DNA of 64,000 nt from positions 25,401,501 through 25,465,500 of the forward strand of contig JAIVEN010000015.1 in assembly GCA_026686845.1 (NCBI GenBank). Direction: 5' to 3'. Under the pieces are notes generated by a model that was not told the DNA's origin, made no database searches, and worked only from the letters and a program-made list of their open reading frames with translations. The position numbers were made by a program, and so were the translations under genes. Below, piece after piece: positions 1-12,409 of the stretch (within the stretch, counting starts at the first letter, position 1; the number at the start of each line of letters is the position of its first letter). Source of the DNA: Adenanthera pavonina. Lineage: Eukaryota; Streptophyta; Magnoliopsida; Fabales; Fabaceae.

Positions 1-768
1 TTTTCTCCATAATAGAGACTGAATATATAGTTGATGGAAGCTGTTGTGCACAACTTCTTTAGATGAAGCAGCAATTTGAAGATCTTAAAATTGAGATGAC
101 TCAATATAGAAAAATGGTTGGTTCCTTGTTGTACCTAACAGCCAGTAGACCTGATATGATGTTCGGTGTCTACATGTGTGCTAGGTTCCAATTATGTTAC
201 AAAGAGTCCCATGCAACAGCTATGAAAAAAATATTTAGATATTTAATTGGAGCATCACAGATGGGACTCTGGTATCCAAAGGGCAATGGAGAATAGCTTG
301 TAGGGTATGCTGATGCTGACTTTGTTGGATCCAAGACTGATAAGAAAAGCATAAGTAGCACATGCCAATTTCTTGGAGGATCTCCAATCTCATGGTTTAG
401 TAAGAAGCAAAACAATGTGGCTTTCTCTATAGCAGAGGGTGAATATATAGCTACTGGAAGCTATTGTGCACAAATTCTTTGGATGAATCATCAACTTGAA
501 GATCTTGAAATTGAGATGAAGGAAATACTAATAAGATGTGATAATTAAAGTGCCATCAACATTACAAAGAATCCAGTGATGAATTTAAGGACAAAACACA
601 TTAAGGTCAGACATCACTTCATAAGGGACACGTTCTGAAAAGAGACATTATGTTGGAATTTGTCCCTATAGAAGATTAGCTTGCAGACATTTTGACTAAG
701 CCACTTCCACAGGACAGATATTGTAAGATCAGAAGAGAATTGAGAATGGTAAATCTCAATGAACTGTA
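1..768 (+). pseudogene. SIRE-like Ty1/copia pol 3' end (RNase H), rearranged and degenerate
   Basis: This is the C-terminal end of a copia polyprotein, recognised by similarity to the better copy at 41600-42264 in the same window. The segment from 97 encodes the connection region (GSLLYLTASRPD) and RNase H up to a terminal stop at 766-768. Breaks are visible: stop codons at 294-296 and near 546, plus frame changes. The first ~96 bases encode the later EAEY/GSCCAQ/EDLK part of RNase H, which should lie after, not before, the TQYRK...GSLLYL part. The order is therefore scrambled by a partial duplication or template switch. In intact elements RNase H removes the RNA strand during cDNA synthesis in virus-like particles. 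It is not functional here. The family call is firm; the rearrangement is read directly. Confidence 0.85.
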
Positions 769-1848
769 AGCAAGCTTTGATCCAAATCTATGTACTTTCT
801 GAAGATAACTTGTTAGTTTGTTAAAACTTACTCTAACTTAAGCTTCATAGTATCTTTAAGATGTTTTGCAAGTACTCCTCATGAGTCTAAATGATAGAAA
901 AATCAATATGATGGAGTATCTTAGACCTGCTTAGTCAACATTTGCTGAAGAAAGATGGAAATTCAAATGTCTAGCATCTATCTGTAAGTTTAATCTTGTA
1001 AAATTCGCATTTTGAATGCTAATAGATCAATTTCCATGCTCCATTTAGTGTGATGAATGACTTTGTATAGTTAAAATTCAAACTTTAAGCTTAAACAGAC
1101 ATATTTCAGTAATTCAAGTGCTGTTCTTGTGTTTTGGTTCACTTGAAATTCATTTATTAGCAAAGTAAAATTCAAATTTTGAATCTCTGTATACATGTTT
1201 GCCTTGTCTGTATGGACAACAATCCTCTGTTGATAAACTGAAATGTGAATTTTGAATCTTTGTATATGTGTTTGTCTTGTTCGTGTGAGAAACATTTGAA
1301 TTTTAATGGTTCAACATTCACATTTTAGACAATTTTTCGTAAAGTCTTAAAATACGAACTTTGAATCCCAAACATTTGTCTGTTGAAACTCTTTTGCATG
1401 ATTGCTTTCTGTAAAAGACTTTAACATTCGAACTTCAAGAGCACAAAATTTGTCTATTGAAGCATCTCTTGATGATAAGTCTCTATCAGTCAAATTTCAG
1501 GATTGAAATTCATTTGTTGAAGTCATCCCTCATATGTTAAGTCTCTAACAGACGAACTTTAAGATTGAAAATTTTTCTATTAAGACAATTTCTCTGAATA
1601 CATAGGCAATGTAACTGACCGAAATTCAAATTTTGACTATCAAAATTCGTCTATTAGATGGTTTCATAAAGAAATCCAAAGGGTCATGCTCTAAACAGAT
1701 GTAACCCTATACATCTTTTAACTAAAGCTATTCCTCTCCTCTCTTAACTATTCTTAAATTCCTTTAGCCAAACCTCATTTCTCACCAATTAAACTTCAAA
1801 CCGTTCCTTTGAAACACCTTTGGAGCATTCCTTGAAAACACATTCCGA
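769..1848 (+). other. SIRE-like spacer between RNase H and the extra ORF
   Basis: About 1.1 kb with no open frame of note. It corresponds to 42265-43259 in the better copy. It is dotted with short motifs related to AAATTCGAATTT and to CAGACGAA/TTCGTCTG, the same modules that fill the SIRE U3 region. Many have decayed by C-to-T or G-to-A change. Confidence 0.6.
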
Positions 1849-4035
1849 GTGAAAATAGTGAGAGTTAAGAATGCCAATGTTGGAAAAGAAGAGTCCAGAC
1901 CCAAGTGTTCTACTAAATCTCAATATGCAATAGAGGAAGGAGAAACCCAGAAAAGAAAGGCTAAATCCAACAAAGCAACTCCTTCTAAGAAGCATAAAAC
2001 AACTCCAAAGGCAGAATTGAAGAAACCAACCCTTGCTGTCTTTGCATCCTGCACTGAGTTAGAGGAATTGCAGTTAGCTACAAAGCCTTTTTGCATCTCT
2101 AATCAAATCTTAGAAGAGTACAACACAAAGTTTATAGCAAAGAAGGTAATAATTCCTCACCACACCAATTTGGAAGAATTTTAGTTTGAAATAACTTTGA
2201 TACTGGGTTTTAGATGAGTAAATATAAGAATTTATTGGAGATTAAGGAAAATTATGATGATGAGGTAATTAAGACTTGATATGATGCACTAAAATACAAT
2301 GATAAGAAGAGAAAGTACCAAGTGACACTTAGGTTTAGGACTTTGTGGCTATCAAATGAGAATATTAATGAGGTTTTAGAGATTCCTGGATAAGAGGAAT
2401 TCAAGATTGATATCTCTACCTCCAAATACATGGATGAGGATGATAACATAGATAAGGAAAGTAGAGAATTTCTGAACTATAAGGAAAGTACAATCTTGAA
2501 TGCTCTCTTTAAACGGCATGAGAATAGGCCTCCTCTGAAGCTTGTGAAGCCCTTTAATCTAAGTGTAAGCTAGATTCCTATACTACATAGTGTAAGGATC
2601 ATCTTCAACAAAGTAGGAAGCCTGAATCTGATCATCAAGGCTGAGGCTCATGTGATAATTGACTTGACATGAGGAAAAGTTCTAAACCTAGGTCATATCA
2701 TCTTTTAGAGAATGATCAAAGCAAGGGATCAAAGAAAAGGTTTAACCTTACCCTATGACTCTATCATCACAAAGCTGCTTAAATTTTCCAAAATACAGAA
2801 TGTGGAAAAAGGCAAAGGGAAGCTAACTGAAGTAATTAAAGAGGAAGAGTTGATGAGAATGGGGATTGAAAGGAAGGAAGGAAGATGGATTAGGAAGGGA
2901 ATTGGAAGTCAGAAGATTTATTCTATGAAGGGGGAGAATCCCAATAGTAAAAGGGTACTCATGGAGTTATCCCAAACATCCAACCTGTACCACAACCAAC
3001 CCAACTAGATTCTCTTCAAGCACTGCCTACCCAACCACCTCAACCATCTACTTTATCCATTTGGCCCAAACCCAATACTATAAATGAATTGTATGATAGC
3101 CTATCTATAGTGATGTTGAGTATTATGGAAGAACAAAATGCTAAGTTTGTGCATCTACAAGCATAAATCACTAATCTAGCCAAGAACCTTAAGGTAATAG
3201 CTGATGCCTATGAAGATATCAGAAACTTTACTCCTACCACATTAGCATACCCTCAAGCTGGATCCTCAGAACTAACCAAATCTATCTCTCCTAAAGCCCC
3301 AAGCCCTTTTGAGATTGATACCCTTGAGGCTACTACTACAAATGTTGCCATTATTGTTGCTGCTGCTACTACCATTCCACAAGCTTCTAGCAACAAAACA
3401 AGTCCTGGTCTATCTTTAGACTATGCCATGGAGGAAGAAGCCAATCATAAGGAAGATTCTCATAAGCCAGTGATAGAGGACATTGTTCAAGAGTCAATTC
3501 TATCATCATAAGAGACTGAGCAAATGGAGAAGCTTGTTGCTGATCTCACCACTGCTTCAATCATACAAGCTGCTCTTAATGAAGAAAGGGGGGTTCATGC
3601 CATATATAGACCTTGCAGATATTGCACATAATGTTGTAGTATACGCACAAAAGCAAAGACTAGTTGAAATATTCCCTTCACCTGCTCCTTAACCTTCATC
3701 CTTTGGGTGTGGCCTGTCAGTGAAATAAAGGGCTAGACTAGCCAACATTCAAAGAGCGGTCTAAGAACTATGCTCAAATGTTGAAGACTATCTTCCTAAG
3801 ATACCTCTCTTTGTGTCATTTATTCTAGTTCCAATTCAAGCCATTCCTATATCTCAAATACCTCTTCCCTCTGTACAAGTCCCTATGTTTGAGATGCCAA
3901 AAAAGGGCAGAAGACGGATAAGAAGGATGGGTAAACTAGAGAAGTTGCAGCTGGACAATCTAAAGTAGGTAATCAGGAAAGACATATTGTAAGAAGAAGA
4001 TCAAGCTCAAGGCTAGGAAGGAGTATCAAGATAGA
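1849..4035 (+). pseudogene. Degenerate copy of the SIRE-like extra ORF (envelope position)
   Basis: This is homologous along its length to the ORF at 43260-45464. The basic N-terminus with KSQYA, the Lys/Ser-rich stretch, the EEYxTKF block and the distal Pro/Ser-rich region can all be followed. The ATG of the better copy reads ATA here, so only a GTG (1849) opens the frame. A stop at about 2182 and frame changes before 2712 break it, with many further stops downstream. It lies between the RNase H spacer and the polypurine tract, where SIRE elements carry their additional ORF. Non-functional. The molecular function of the family is unknown to me. Confidence 0.75.
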
Positions 4036-4342
4036 GAACCTTAGGGCTTAGATCTTAGGATTATGCAATTTTGTATCTATTGCACCTTGCCTATGTTAAT
4101 TTTGTAATTTTGTATTTGAGATTTCATCCCTGTTAAACTTTGAATTTGTACTTGTGTTGAACTTAGTTGAATTTGATTGAAATTCAATACAATATGTTTC
4201 CATATTTCCTTTTCTATTCTCTTACATTCTCAACTCTAATACATGTGTGATATTTATATTCAAATTGTAATGCATATGTTAAGGGTAGCTCTTAGAAGAA
4301 AATCCAAGTACTAATCAATTTTGCAAGTTGTTTTGTCATCAT

Positions 4343-4357
4343 AAAAAATGGGGAGAA
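4343..4357 (+). other. Polypurine tract of the SIRE-like element
   Basis: A-run followed by TGGGGAGAA lies directly before the LTR terminal TGTTGAA. It is equivalent to the tract at 45755-45769. The polypurine tract primes plus-strand DNA synthesis. Confidence 0.8.
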
Positions 4358-5880
4358 TGTTGAATTAGATGTTTTGATGATTCCAAACAACTAGAGCTTG
4401 AAAAGGAGAATATCAAAGGAATATGAAAAGATCAAGTGAAGAAATCCAAAAAAGAAATGAGAAGACTTAGTTTATAGGATTTCTACTCTTGTAATCTGGC
4501 TAAAAAGCTTTGATCATACCTCTTTTAAGTTACCACAATGTATGAATATGTTATTTGGAAGCTATCCTATGTTAGCATGTGTTAGTTTTGAAAAATACTG
4601 ACTAATAGACAAATTTTGCTTATTGACTCATGAGTATTTTATAAAAAATTTAAACTTTACTTAGTGAAATTTGAATAAACAGAGGTTTCATCGCTGACAA
4701 ATGAATTTTAGTTATGAAATTTGAATTTTAGGCTAAGTATTGTTAATGAATATGTGTAAGATTCGTCTGACACTTTGTCAAAATTCGAATGTTGGTGAAG
4801 TACAAAGAGTGTTCAAAGTTACCCTCTTTGACACACAAACTTTGAACTTTCAAATTCGTATTTCAAAATAAGAACTTATAAGTCTCGTTAGAGCAAGTTT
4901 CTGATAGATAAATTTTATAGCTTAACATTCAAATTTCATAGGGGAGAACTCTTGTGCCATATTGAACAAACCTCTAACAGACGAATTTCAGCTTCTAGAA
5001 TTCAAATTTTGAGTGCACTATGAAAACATAAGACAACTGTTCAAACTCAACAGATACACTTTCAATATAACAATTTGTATGTTCTAATATTAGATAATTT
5101 TAACAAACTCAAAATTTGAACTTTACTCTTGAACAAACAAATGTTTAAGTTCAACATTAAAATCCTTAACCTTTTGTCCCTATGAAATTCATCTGTTGTA
5201 CCCCAAAATTTGAATTTTGGTATGTCAGGCGCATTAAATACAGTTGGTGAATAGCTATTTTTGCAGAATAATTGTTGGTTAATATTTCTAATAGCTAGAT
5301 CTTGTGTCTAACAATTAGTTAAACCACAAATCTATAAATAGAACTTCATTTGAAGTTGTGGGTAACAATTTTAATCTTGTTTATGAAAAACTCTGTCAAA
5401 TTTCTGAGTCAAAGCCTTTTACTCTCACACTTCATTTATTGTACTTCAACTTTCATATCTACTCTAATTTAGAGAGTTTATATTCTGTATAAAAATCTTT
5501 TGTTCATCTAGAAGAAGGATTCTTTGTGAAGGGAGTCACAAAGGAAAGTGGGAAATACTTTGTAAGAGTATTGAGTGTAGATTCTGAGTGTTCTAAGAAC
5601 AAAACACTAGTTTGTACTAAGACATTGCAAGAAGCCTATTGAATTCTTGCAGATAATGAAAATCTCAAGTGGTGGCTTAGGGATTGGACATAGGTCAAGT
5701 GAATTAGACCAAACCAAGATAAATTTCTGAGTCCTTTCTTCGTTTACTTTGCAATTACTTTCATTTTCACTGCACTCTATTTTTTTGCAAACTTTTGCTT
5801 TCACTGTAAATTTATGTTTTTACAGAAAAAATTTTCAACTTTCCAATTCACACCCTCTTGGGAAGCCAGCTATTTTAACA
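4358..5880 (+). repeat. SIRE-like LTR (1.52 kb), diverged
   Basis: It starts TGTTGAAT and ends TTTTAACA, and it aligns end to end with the LTRs at 36015-37741 and 45770-47497, though clearly older and shorter. It keeps the same order of AAATTCGAATTT-like modules, the CTATAAATAG promoter box near 5332, and the terminal CCTCTTGGGAAGCCAGC block. It has a polypurine tract on its left and primer-site-like leader sequence on its right, so it has the neighbours of both a 3' and a 5' LTR. Confidence 0.85.
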
Positions 5881-5950
5881 AGCTGCAAAGAGGCTCTATA
5901 GTCAACTGCAATTCTTTTAACTCAATACTGGACGCAGGGGAGTAGAGATT
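5881..5950 (+). other. Degenerate primer-binding site and gag leader of a SIRE-like element
   Basis: Just after the LTR end, AGCTGCAAAGAGGCTC sits where the better copy has AGTGGTATCAGAGC. About 55 bases later, GGGGAGTAGAGATTGGCT aligns with the gag start context at 37787-37803 (GGGAATAAAGATGGCT). The resemblance is partial, so this is a moderate call. The sequence then switches to minus-strand extra-ORF homology at about 5945. Confidence 0.5.
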
Positions 5951-6116
5951 GGCTTGTTTGATTTAGCCTTTGGAGTTTCCTTTTCAATAAAGTTTCTTTG
6001 GTAGATTCTCCGTTTATTTTCTTGGTTTCTCCTTTCTTTAAGGCATACTGAGATTTGGTGGAACGTTTGTGTTTGGCTTGTTCTTTCCCAATATTGGCAT
6101 TTTTCACTTTAACCAT
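5945..6116 (-). pseudogene. N-terminal fragment of the SIRE-like extra ORF
   Basis: The minus-strand frame starts at an ATG at 6116 and reads a Lys-rich sequence with the KSQYA motif, like the starts at 1849 and 43260. Homology ends near 5945, where the sequence turns into plus-strand gag leader. It is a fragment only, with no downstream ORF. Confidence 0.65.
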
Positions 6117-7043
6117 TTTTGTGAGAGATTTGTGTTGAAAGATGCTCTGAAGGTGTTTATGAGGCTTAGGTTGAAGTTTAATCGATGAGAAATGAGTTTT
6201 AACCACAAGAATTTAAGAATGGTTAAGAAAGGAGATGAATAGCTTTAGTTGAAAGACGAATAGGGTTATATCTGTTCAGAGCATGATCCTCTGGATTTTC
6301 TTTTGTAACTGTTTGACATACCAATTTTGGTATTCAAAATTCAAATTTTAGTTAGTTACATTGCCTGATAACACAAAGAAACTATCTTGACAAATGAATT
6401 TTCAACCTTGAAATTCATCTATTAAAGACTTATCATGCAAACGATATCTTCAACAGACAAATTTCAATCTTGAAATTTGATTGCCAGGGACGTATCATCA
6501 ATAGATATTTCAATAGACAAATTTTGTGCTCTTAAAGTTCAAATATTGAGGTCTTTCATTGAAGGCAAGCACTCAAAAGAGTTTAAACAGACGAATTTTG
6601 GAATTCAAAATTCGTATTTTGAGACTTTATGAAGAATTGTCCAAAATGCAAATATTAAACCATTAAAATTCGAATGTTGTCCTCATAGGCAAAGCAAGCA
6701 CATATATAGATATTCAAAATTTGAATTTCAATTTGTCAACACATGAACTTTGAGAGGATAATAACACTTATACAACATGTGAAGCACTGACATACAACTA
6801 CCTAAGCTTAAAGTTCAAATTTTAACCATGCAAGGTCATTCAACAAGCTGGATAGAGTATGGAAATTTGTCTATTGCCATTCAAAATATGAATTTTACAG
6901 GATTGAACTTATAGATAAATGCTGAACATTCGAATTTGCATATTTCTTCAACAGATGTTGACTGCGTAAATGTAAGATACTCCATTATATTGATTTCTGT
7001 ATCATATAAGCTCTTGAGAAGTACCTGCAAAACACTTTAAATA

Positions 7044-8899
7044 TGTTAGCAAGGCTGACTTCCTAAGAGGGGGGGTGAATTGGGAAGATTGAAATTTTTC
7101 TGCACAAAGTGAAATGGGTGAAGATAACACAGTGTAATGGAAGCAACGTATAAAACAGAGCAAGCTGAAAAGTAAGGATAAGGAGAAGAAGACTCGGTAA
7201 TTTATCCTGGTTCAGTCTATCCACTTGACCTACATCCAGTCCCCAAGACAACTCTTGAGATTTTTCACTATACAGCAAGAATTTCAATGGGCTTCTTGCT
7301 AATGCCACAGTACAGCGAGTATGCTCTGTTTCTGGAGCTTTCTCAATCTCTCTAAGCACTTCTACAATATGCTTCCCAATCCCCTTGTAATTTCCCCTCA
7401 CAAGTAAATCTATCTTCCAGATGAAGAGTAGATAGTTTACAAAGATATAACTGTCTTGAATAGAGTAGATATGAAGGTTAAAGTACAGATATTGAAGTTA
7501 GAGGGTAAAAGCTTTTGAGAAGAGAATTTAGCAGAAATTCAGTATGTACAAGTTTTATTCATTACCCACAACTTCAAATGTTGTTGTATTTATAGATTTA
7601 GGTCCCAACTATTTGTTAGAGACAAAATCTATCCGTTGAGGAAGTTATCCAACGGTTACTCTGAAAAACTATCCGTTAACCAACCGCATTTAATGCTTCT
7701 GACATACTGAAATTCGAATTTTGGTTGGTCAACAGATGAATTTCGAAGGAACCGAAGGTTAAAGCTTCCAACATTACAGCACGAAGTTCGTCTGTTCATG
7801 AAGTGAAATTCGAATGTTGAAACTTATAAAATGTTTTCACGTTGTGACATACGAATTTTCAGGAAGTTTTTCTGTTAAGTATGAACAGTGTTTTCAATTT
7901 TCTACAGTGCCCTCGAAATTCAAATTTTGGAAGCCCAAAATTCGTCTGTTCCCAGTACGTTTAAGGAGGCACAGTAGTTCACTTTCTTCAAAATTTGAAT
8001 GTTGAAAGAGTGAAGTTCGTCTGTCAGAGTGATTCTTTTCAGACTAACTTCAATATTCAAAGTTACAAAACTCTGTCATTCATATGTCAACATTTCATTC
8101 CAACAGACTCACACCCTTGGCTTCTGAAATTCGAATTTTAATGTTCAAAGTTCGTCTGACAAAAAGCAGTTTTGAAACTTAAATTATTCTTGATCTCAGA
8201 TGAACTTTAACATTGTTTCAGACGAATTTCTTCCATTTTTATAAGTTGTGTTTTATCTGAAATTCGAATTTTGAAGACTCAAAGTTCGTCTGTTTCAAAG
8301 AAGCTTCTTTCAGACTTATATGAAAATTCGAATGTTGGAAAGCCAAAGTTTGTCTGTCAGATAGTATTTTTGAAACTCAATTTCATCTTGATTTCAGATG
8401 AACCTTAACATTGTTTCAGACGAATTTCTTTGGTTTTCACAAATTGCTTTCTGTTTGAAATTCGAATTTTGAAGACTTGAAGTTCGTCTGTCACTAAAGG
8501 CTTCTTTCAAACTCATATGAAAATTTGAACTTTGGAGAACCAAAATTCGTCTTACAGAGAGACATCTCTTCAGACTTGTTCAGTTTTAGCTCAAAATTAA
8601 AATTTCCAAAGGCAAAGTTCGAATTTCCCATATGACAGTTCAGTTTAAATTTCTCAACCTTTGTCTGTTTGTCAGTGTTTTTCAAATGAGTCAAGATTTA
8701 ACATAAAATCGAGGTTTAAAAACATCTTTTCCTCAAATCAAAATCTTTTACCCATTCATAACTAAGGCTAAAGATCCTACAGTAGATCTAGCACAAATTA
8801 CTTAGAAATCATTCACTCGAAGCACTTTGAGCTCATTTGATATCTTCAATCCAAGCTCTTGTATGCTGGTTTGGAATCATCAAAACTCTTGATTCAACA
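7044..8899 (-). repeat. Solo SIRE-like LTR with AAATA target-site duplication
   Basis: The termini are TGTTAGCAAGG (7044) and GATTCAACA (8899), the reverse complement of the SIRE LTR ends. AAATA flanks it at 7039-7043 and 8900-8904, and the relic sequence is continuous across the insertion, so this is a solo LTR left by LTR-LTR recombination. The promoter box, the U5 hairpin region and the AAATTCGAATTT/TTCGTCTG modules are all recognisable. Confidence 0.92.
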
Positions 8900-9011
8900 A
8901 AATATACTCCGAAGCTTAAGTTAGTGTAAGTCTTAACAAATTAATTTTAGAAAGTAAATTAATTCGGTTAGAAGCTTATTTATTGTTTATTAGGAAATAT
9001 CATTCCTAATT

Positions 9012-10781
9012 TGTAACATCCCTAAAAACTAGAATATCTAAATATCTGTAAGGAATTCATTAAAATAGATAGACACCGTTTTACATGAAAAAGGGCAAAG
9101 AGATTATTTTTCCTGATCGAATGGAAAAATGAAAAATTATGTTTTTACATCTAGAAGTTAAGATAATTGTATTTTCACCCCTCAAGAGTAAAAGTCACAC
9201 GGGAATGCATAAGAACATATATTTTGGAAAAAATTACACTTAATGACCTAAAAGAATTAAAAATTATAAGTTAGTCCCAGGTCAGGCAAAATTACTGTCA
9301 AAATAAAGTTCGTAATGAGCTAAGTCTAATGATATATAGCATGGAGGTTAAATGATTAAAAATAAAGAAATAATTAATATTGAGTGTCTAAAAGTAACTT
9401 AATAACGATAAAGTAGATAAGAGCTCTACAGGCGCTTAAAAGGTGACCAGGATAGGATTTGGGTCTCAAACAGATATTATTTGAGACAGGATAATTAAGA
9501 AAATATATATATAAATTTGGAATAGTCCCATATCCCTAAAATGTTAATTTACTGTAAATAGTAATTTTATCGGTACAGTTAAAAATTAACCAGTATAGAA
9601 TATATCTAGAACAAGAAAATTGAGTAGTATTTGCACACTCAGAATCCTCTCATTAGTGTCTATTTTGGGCAGATTAAACATGTGGTTTTTGTCCAAAACT
9701 TTTCAATGAAGGCATGCCAAACAACTTCTTGAGGAAGGTTTGACTTTTGGTTAAAAATGTGATTAATGTTAAGTGAGTAATTAGTGAGTTAATTAAGCCA
9801 ATAAATACTCTCTTTCCTCCTCATTTCAGACTAAATTTCTACAAAAAATAGAAAGAGAGAGAGCTTCAAAAACCTAAGAGAGAAAAGAGAAAAAGAGAAG
9901 GAGAAAGTGAAGACAACTTGCAAACCTTGAAGATTTAAGCATCAAGGTAATATTCTAGGCTTTTGAGCTTGTATATTCAAGGGGTTCATGACAGTTTCTT
10001 TGAGTTTTCCTTCTCCTCCCTCTCTCTAAAGATTTTGGCCAAGGCATAGGGTATGGAGAAAATGAGTTTCCATCCAAACTTAGGAGAAACACCAAACTAA
10101 CTACCTAGAATATGATGTTGGTAGTAGTTTGAAGTATTTCAAAAGGAATTATTTTCTCCATTTTCTCCTTGAATTTTGGCCAGTTAGGGTTTGTTCCTAG
10201 AGTTAGGATTTCATAATTTAGAGCTCAAAAATGGATTCCTTGGGTCCAAATTAGTCAAGAACAAGTGTTGGTTTCGCGAAAAACCAAAAGGAAAGTAATA
10301 TGGAAATTTTAGGTTTTATAAGTACTTTGTGAAGTTAAAGCATGAACCAATGGCATATGACCTCATTTTATGATTTGATAGGGTTCCAAGAAGTGTCTAA
10401 AGGCCAAAGGAAGTGTGCACCAAGTTTGGAAAAACTTGGAAAAGCTTGAAGGTAGTTATAATCTCATTTATGCATATTGTTATCAACTTGAGTTTTTATA
10501 TTTCTTTGATTATGCCATGCTTTGAATTGAATGATTTGAATTGGAAATGTATTATTGGCCGATTGTATGAAGGGCTTTATGACCCTTGGATGTCCAATTT
10601 TCAAAATGTTACCATGCCAAAATTTTTATGACATAGTATGGCATATTATGATTTCATGGTTTCCAATGATTGTTTATGAAATGTTATTATGATATATGTG
10701 CATGAATGGTTGTAACTAAGATTTTTTGAATCTCACTCTCTCTAAATAACTAACCATGCTAGGAAAAAATCATGAAAAAGG
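9012..10781 (+). repeat. Ty3/gypsy LTR, 5' portion (copy A)
   Basis: It starts TGTAACATCCCTAAAAAC and aligns with the start of copy B (10782) and with the reverse complement of 32673. Shared landmarks are a GGATAGACACCGTTTT-like block ~70 bases in, a GAGAAAAGAGA-rich stretch near 9850-9920, and an AAGGTAGTTA site near 10450. It stops abruptly at copy B, so the last third of the LTR is missing. No target-site duplication was found. Confidence 0.75.
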
Positions 10782-12403
10782 TGTAATATCCCAAAATTTT
10801 ACTAGATATCAAGTAATAAAAGAGGAAATAATAAATGATAATTTGAAATGTACAAGGAATTCACAAAAACGGATAGACACTGTTTTGTATGAAATACAGC
10901 AAATGAGTCATTTTTCCGGTTGCATGAAAATATGAGAAATTATATTTCTTCTCCTAAATAATTATAAAAATGACATCCACATCCCTAAAGTTATAAAAAT
11001 TATGCATGAGAATAGAAAAGCCCTTGGGAAAATTGCATCTAATGACCGAAAGTTTCAAAAATTATAATTTAACCCTAAGTCAAGGAAAATTTTATAAATA
11101 TGCAAAATTACTGTCAGAATGAAGCCTTTGATGAGAAAAGTCCAATGGTATATGATACTAAGGGTTAATGTTCAATGTTAAAGAAATAATCATTGTCGAG
11201 TGTCCAAAAGTAACTTAATATTGATAAAGTAAATTGTGGACCCCACCAATGATTAATAGGCGATCAGGAAAGGATATGAGCCTTAGACAAATACCATTTG
11301 TAACCCAAAAATACTAAATTACTGTAAAAAATAGTTTTATCAACACAGTTAAAAATTACTCAGTTCAGGATATATTTGGACTAGGAAAAATTAAACAATT
11401 TTAGACACTTGAAACTCTCTTATTAGCATCCAAAATGGGGTAGCTTGGGCAGCCAATTTTTGTCCCAAAACTTCTCCCAGAAGTTGTTCATTTTTGCCAC
11501 AAAAAGTAAGCAGAGTTAGGTAAACTAATTAACCATGATTAACTACTTAATTATGCCACCTAAACTCTCTCTTTCCTCTTCATTTTCATGAGTCATTCAA
11601 CAACAAATAGGGAGGAAAAGCGTGAGAAAGGAAGAGAAAAATAGAGAAAGAAGAAGAGAAAAGCTTAAACGAAATCAAAGGCACAAACTTTGGTAAGTTA
11701 ATCTACCACTTTAGGCTTGTTGTTTGTAGTATTTGGAGCATGATTCATGGTGTAGTTTTTTTCTTCTTCACTCTCTTAGGATTTTGGCCAAATCATGATT
11801 TATGGAGGAAATGAGTTTTCCAACCATTAAACTTAGGGGAAATGCTAGATAAGTCACTTAAAATATGAAGATAGAAGTAGTTTAAGGTAATTATGAAGTA
11901 TAGCAATTGTCCTTCATTTTCCATGATTTTAAGCCAGAGAGGGTTTATATTTAGAGTTGAAATTTCATGTTTTTAACCCTGAAAATGGATTCCATGGGTC
12001 CAAATTAGTCAAGTACAAGTGTTGGTTTCAAGAAAGTCTCAAAGGAAGGTTAAGTAAGAATTTTAGGTTTTGTGTGCATTGTATAATGTTACACTTGAAA
12101 CCAGTGGCTAAGATGCTTGAATGATGATATGGCTAGGTTCAAGGAAGTTGTGGAAGGCTTAAAAAGTGGTGTACCAAGAGTGGAAAGCTACGGAACACTC
12201 AAAGGTAGTTAATTTCCCTTACTTACAATATATTGTCATACTTATTTTCAATATGATTGATGCTTTGTGATATGAGTATGATGTATGAATGACTCTGAAT
12301 ACAGCATGTACAAAGTTTTGATATGTGAATAAAATGCTATGTTTATATAAATATATTCTCTGAGTAATATTGCTATATGTTCATAATTTCAATTATTTTA
12401 TAG
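10782..12403 (+). repeat. Ty3/gypsy LTR, 5' portion (copy B)
   Basis: It starts TGTAATATCCC directly against copy A and follows the same landmarks: the GGATAGACACTG block at about 10874, a purine-rich stretch near 11600-11670, and AAAGGTAGTTAA near 12204. LTR similarity fades after about 12280 and the sequence runs into the gag relic through ATTATTTTATAG. Confidence 0.7.
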
Positions 12404-12409
12404 ATAGGA

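Larger units (their letters stand above)
5945..9011 (-). mobile_element. Minus-strand SIRE-like relic (spacer plus start of extra ORF), split by a solo LTR
   Basis: Read on the minus strand, 9011 to 8900 and then 7043 to about 6120 match the spacer after RNase H (compare 820-1850). 6116 to about 5945 matches the first ~55 codons of the extra ORF, including the KSQYA motif. The solo LTR at 7044-8899 interrupts it with a 5-bp duplication. It is cut on the left where it joins the plus-strand SIRE leader, and on the right by a gypsy LTR at 9012. No functional product is expected. Confidence 0.75.
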
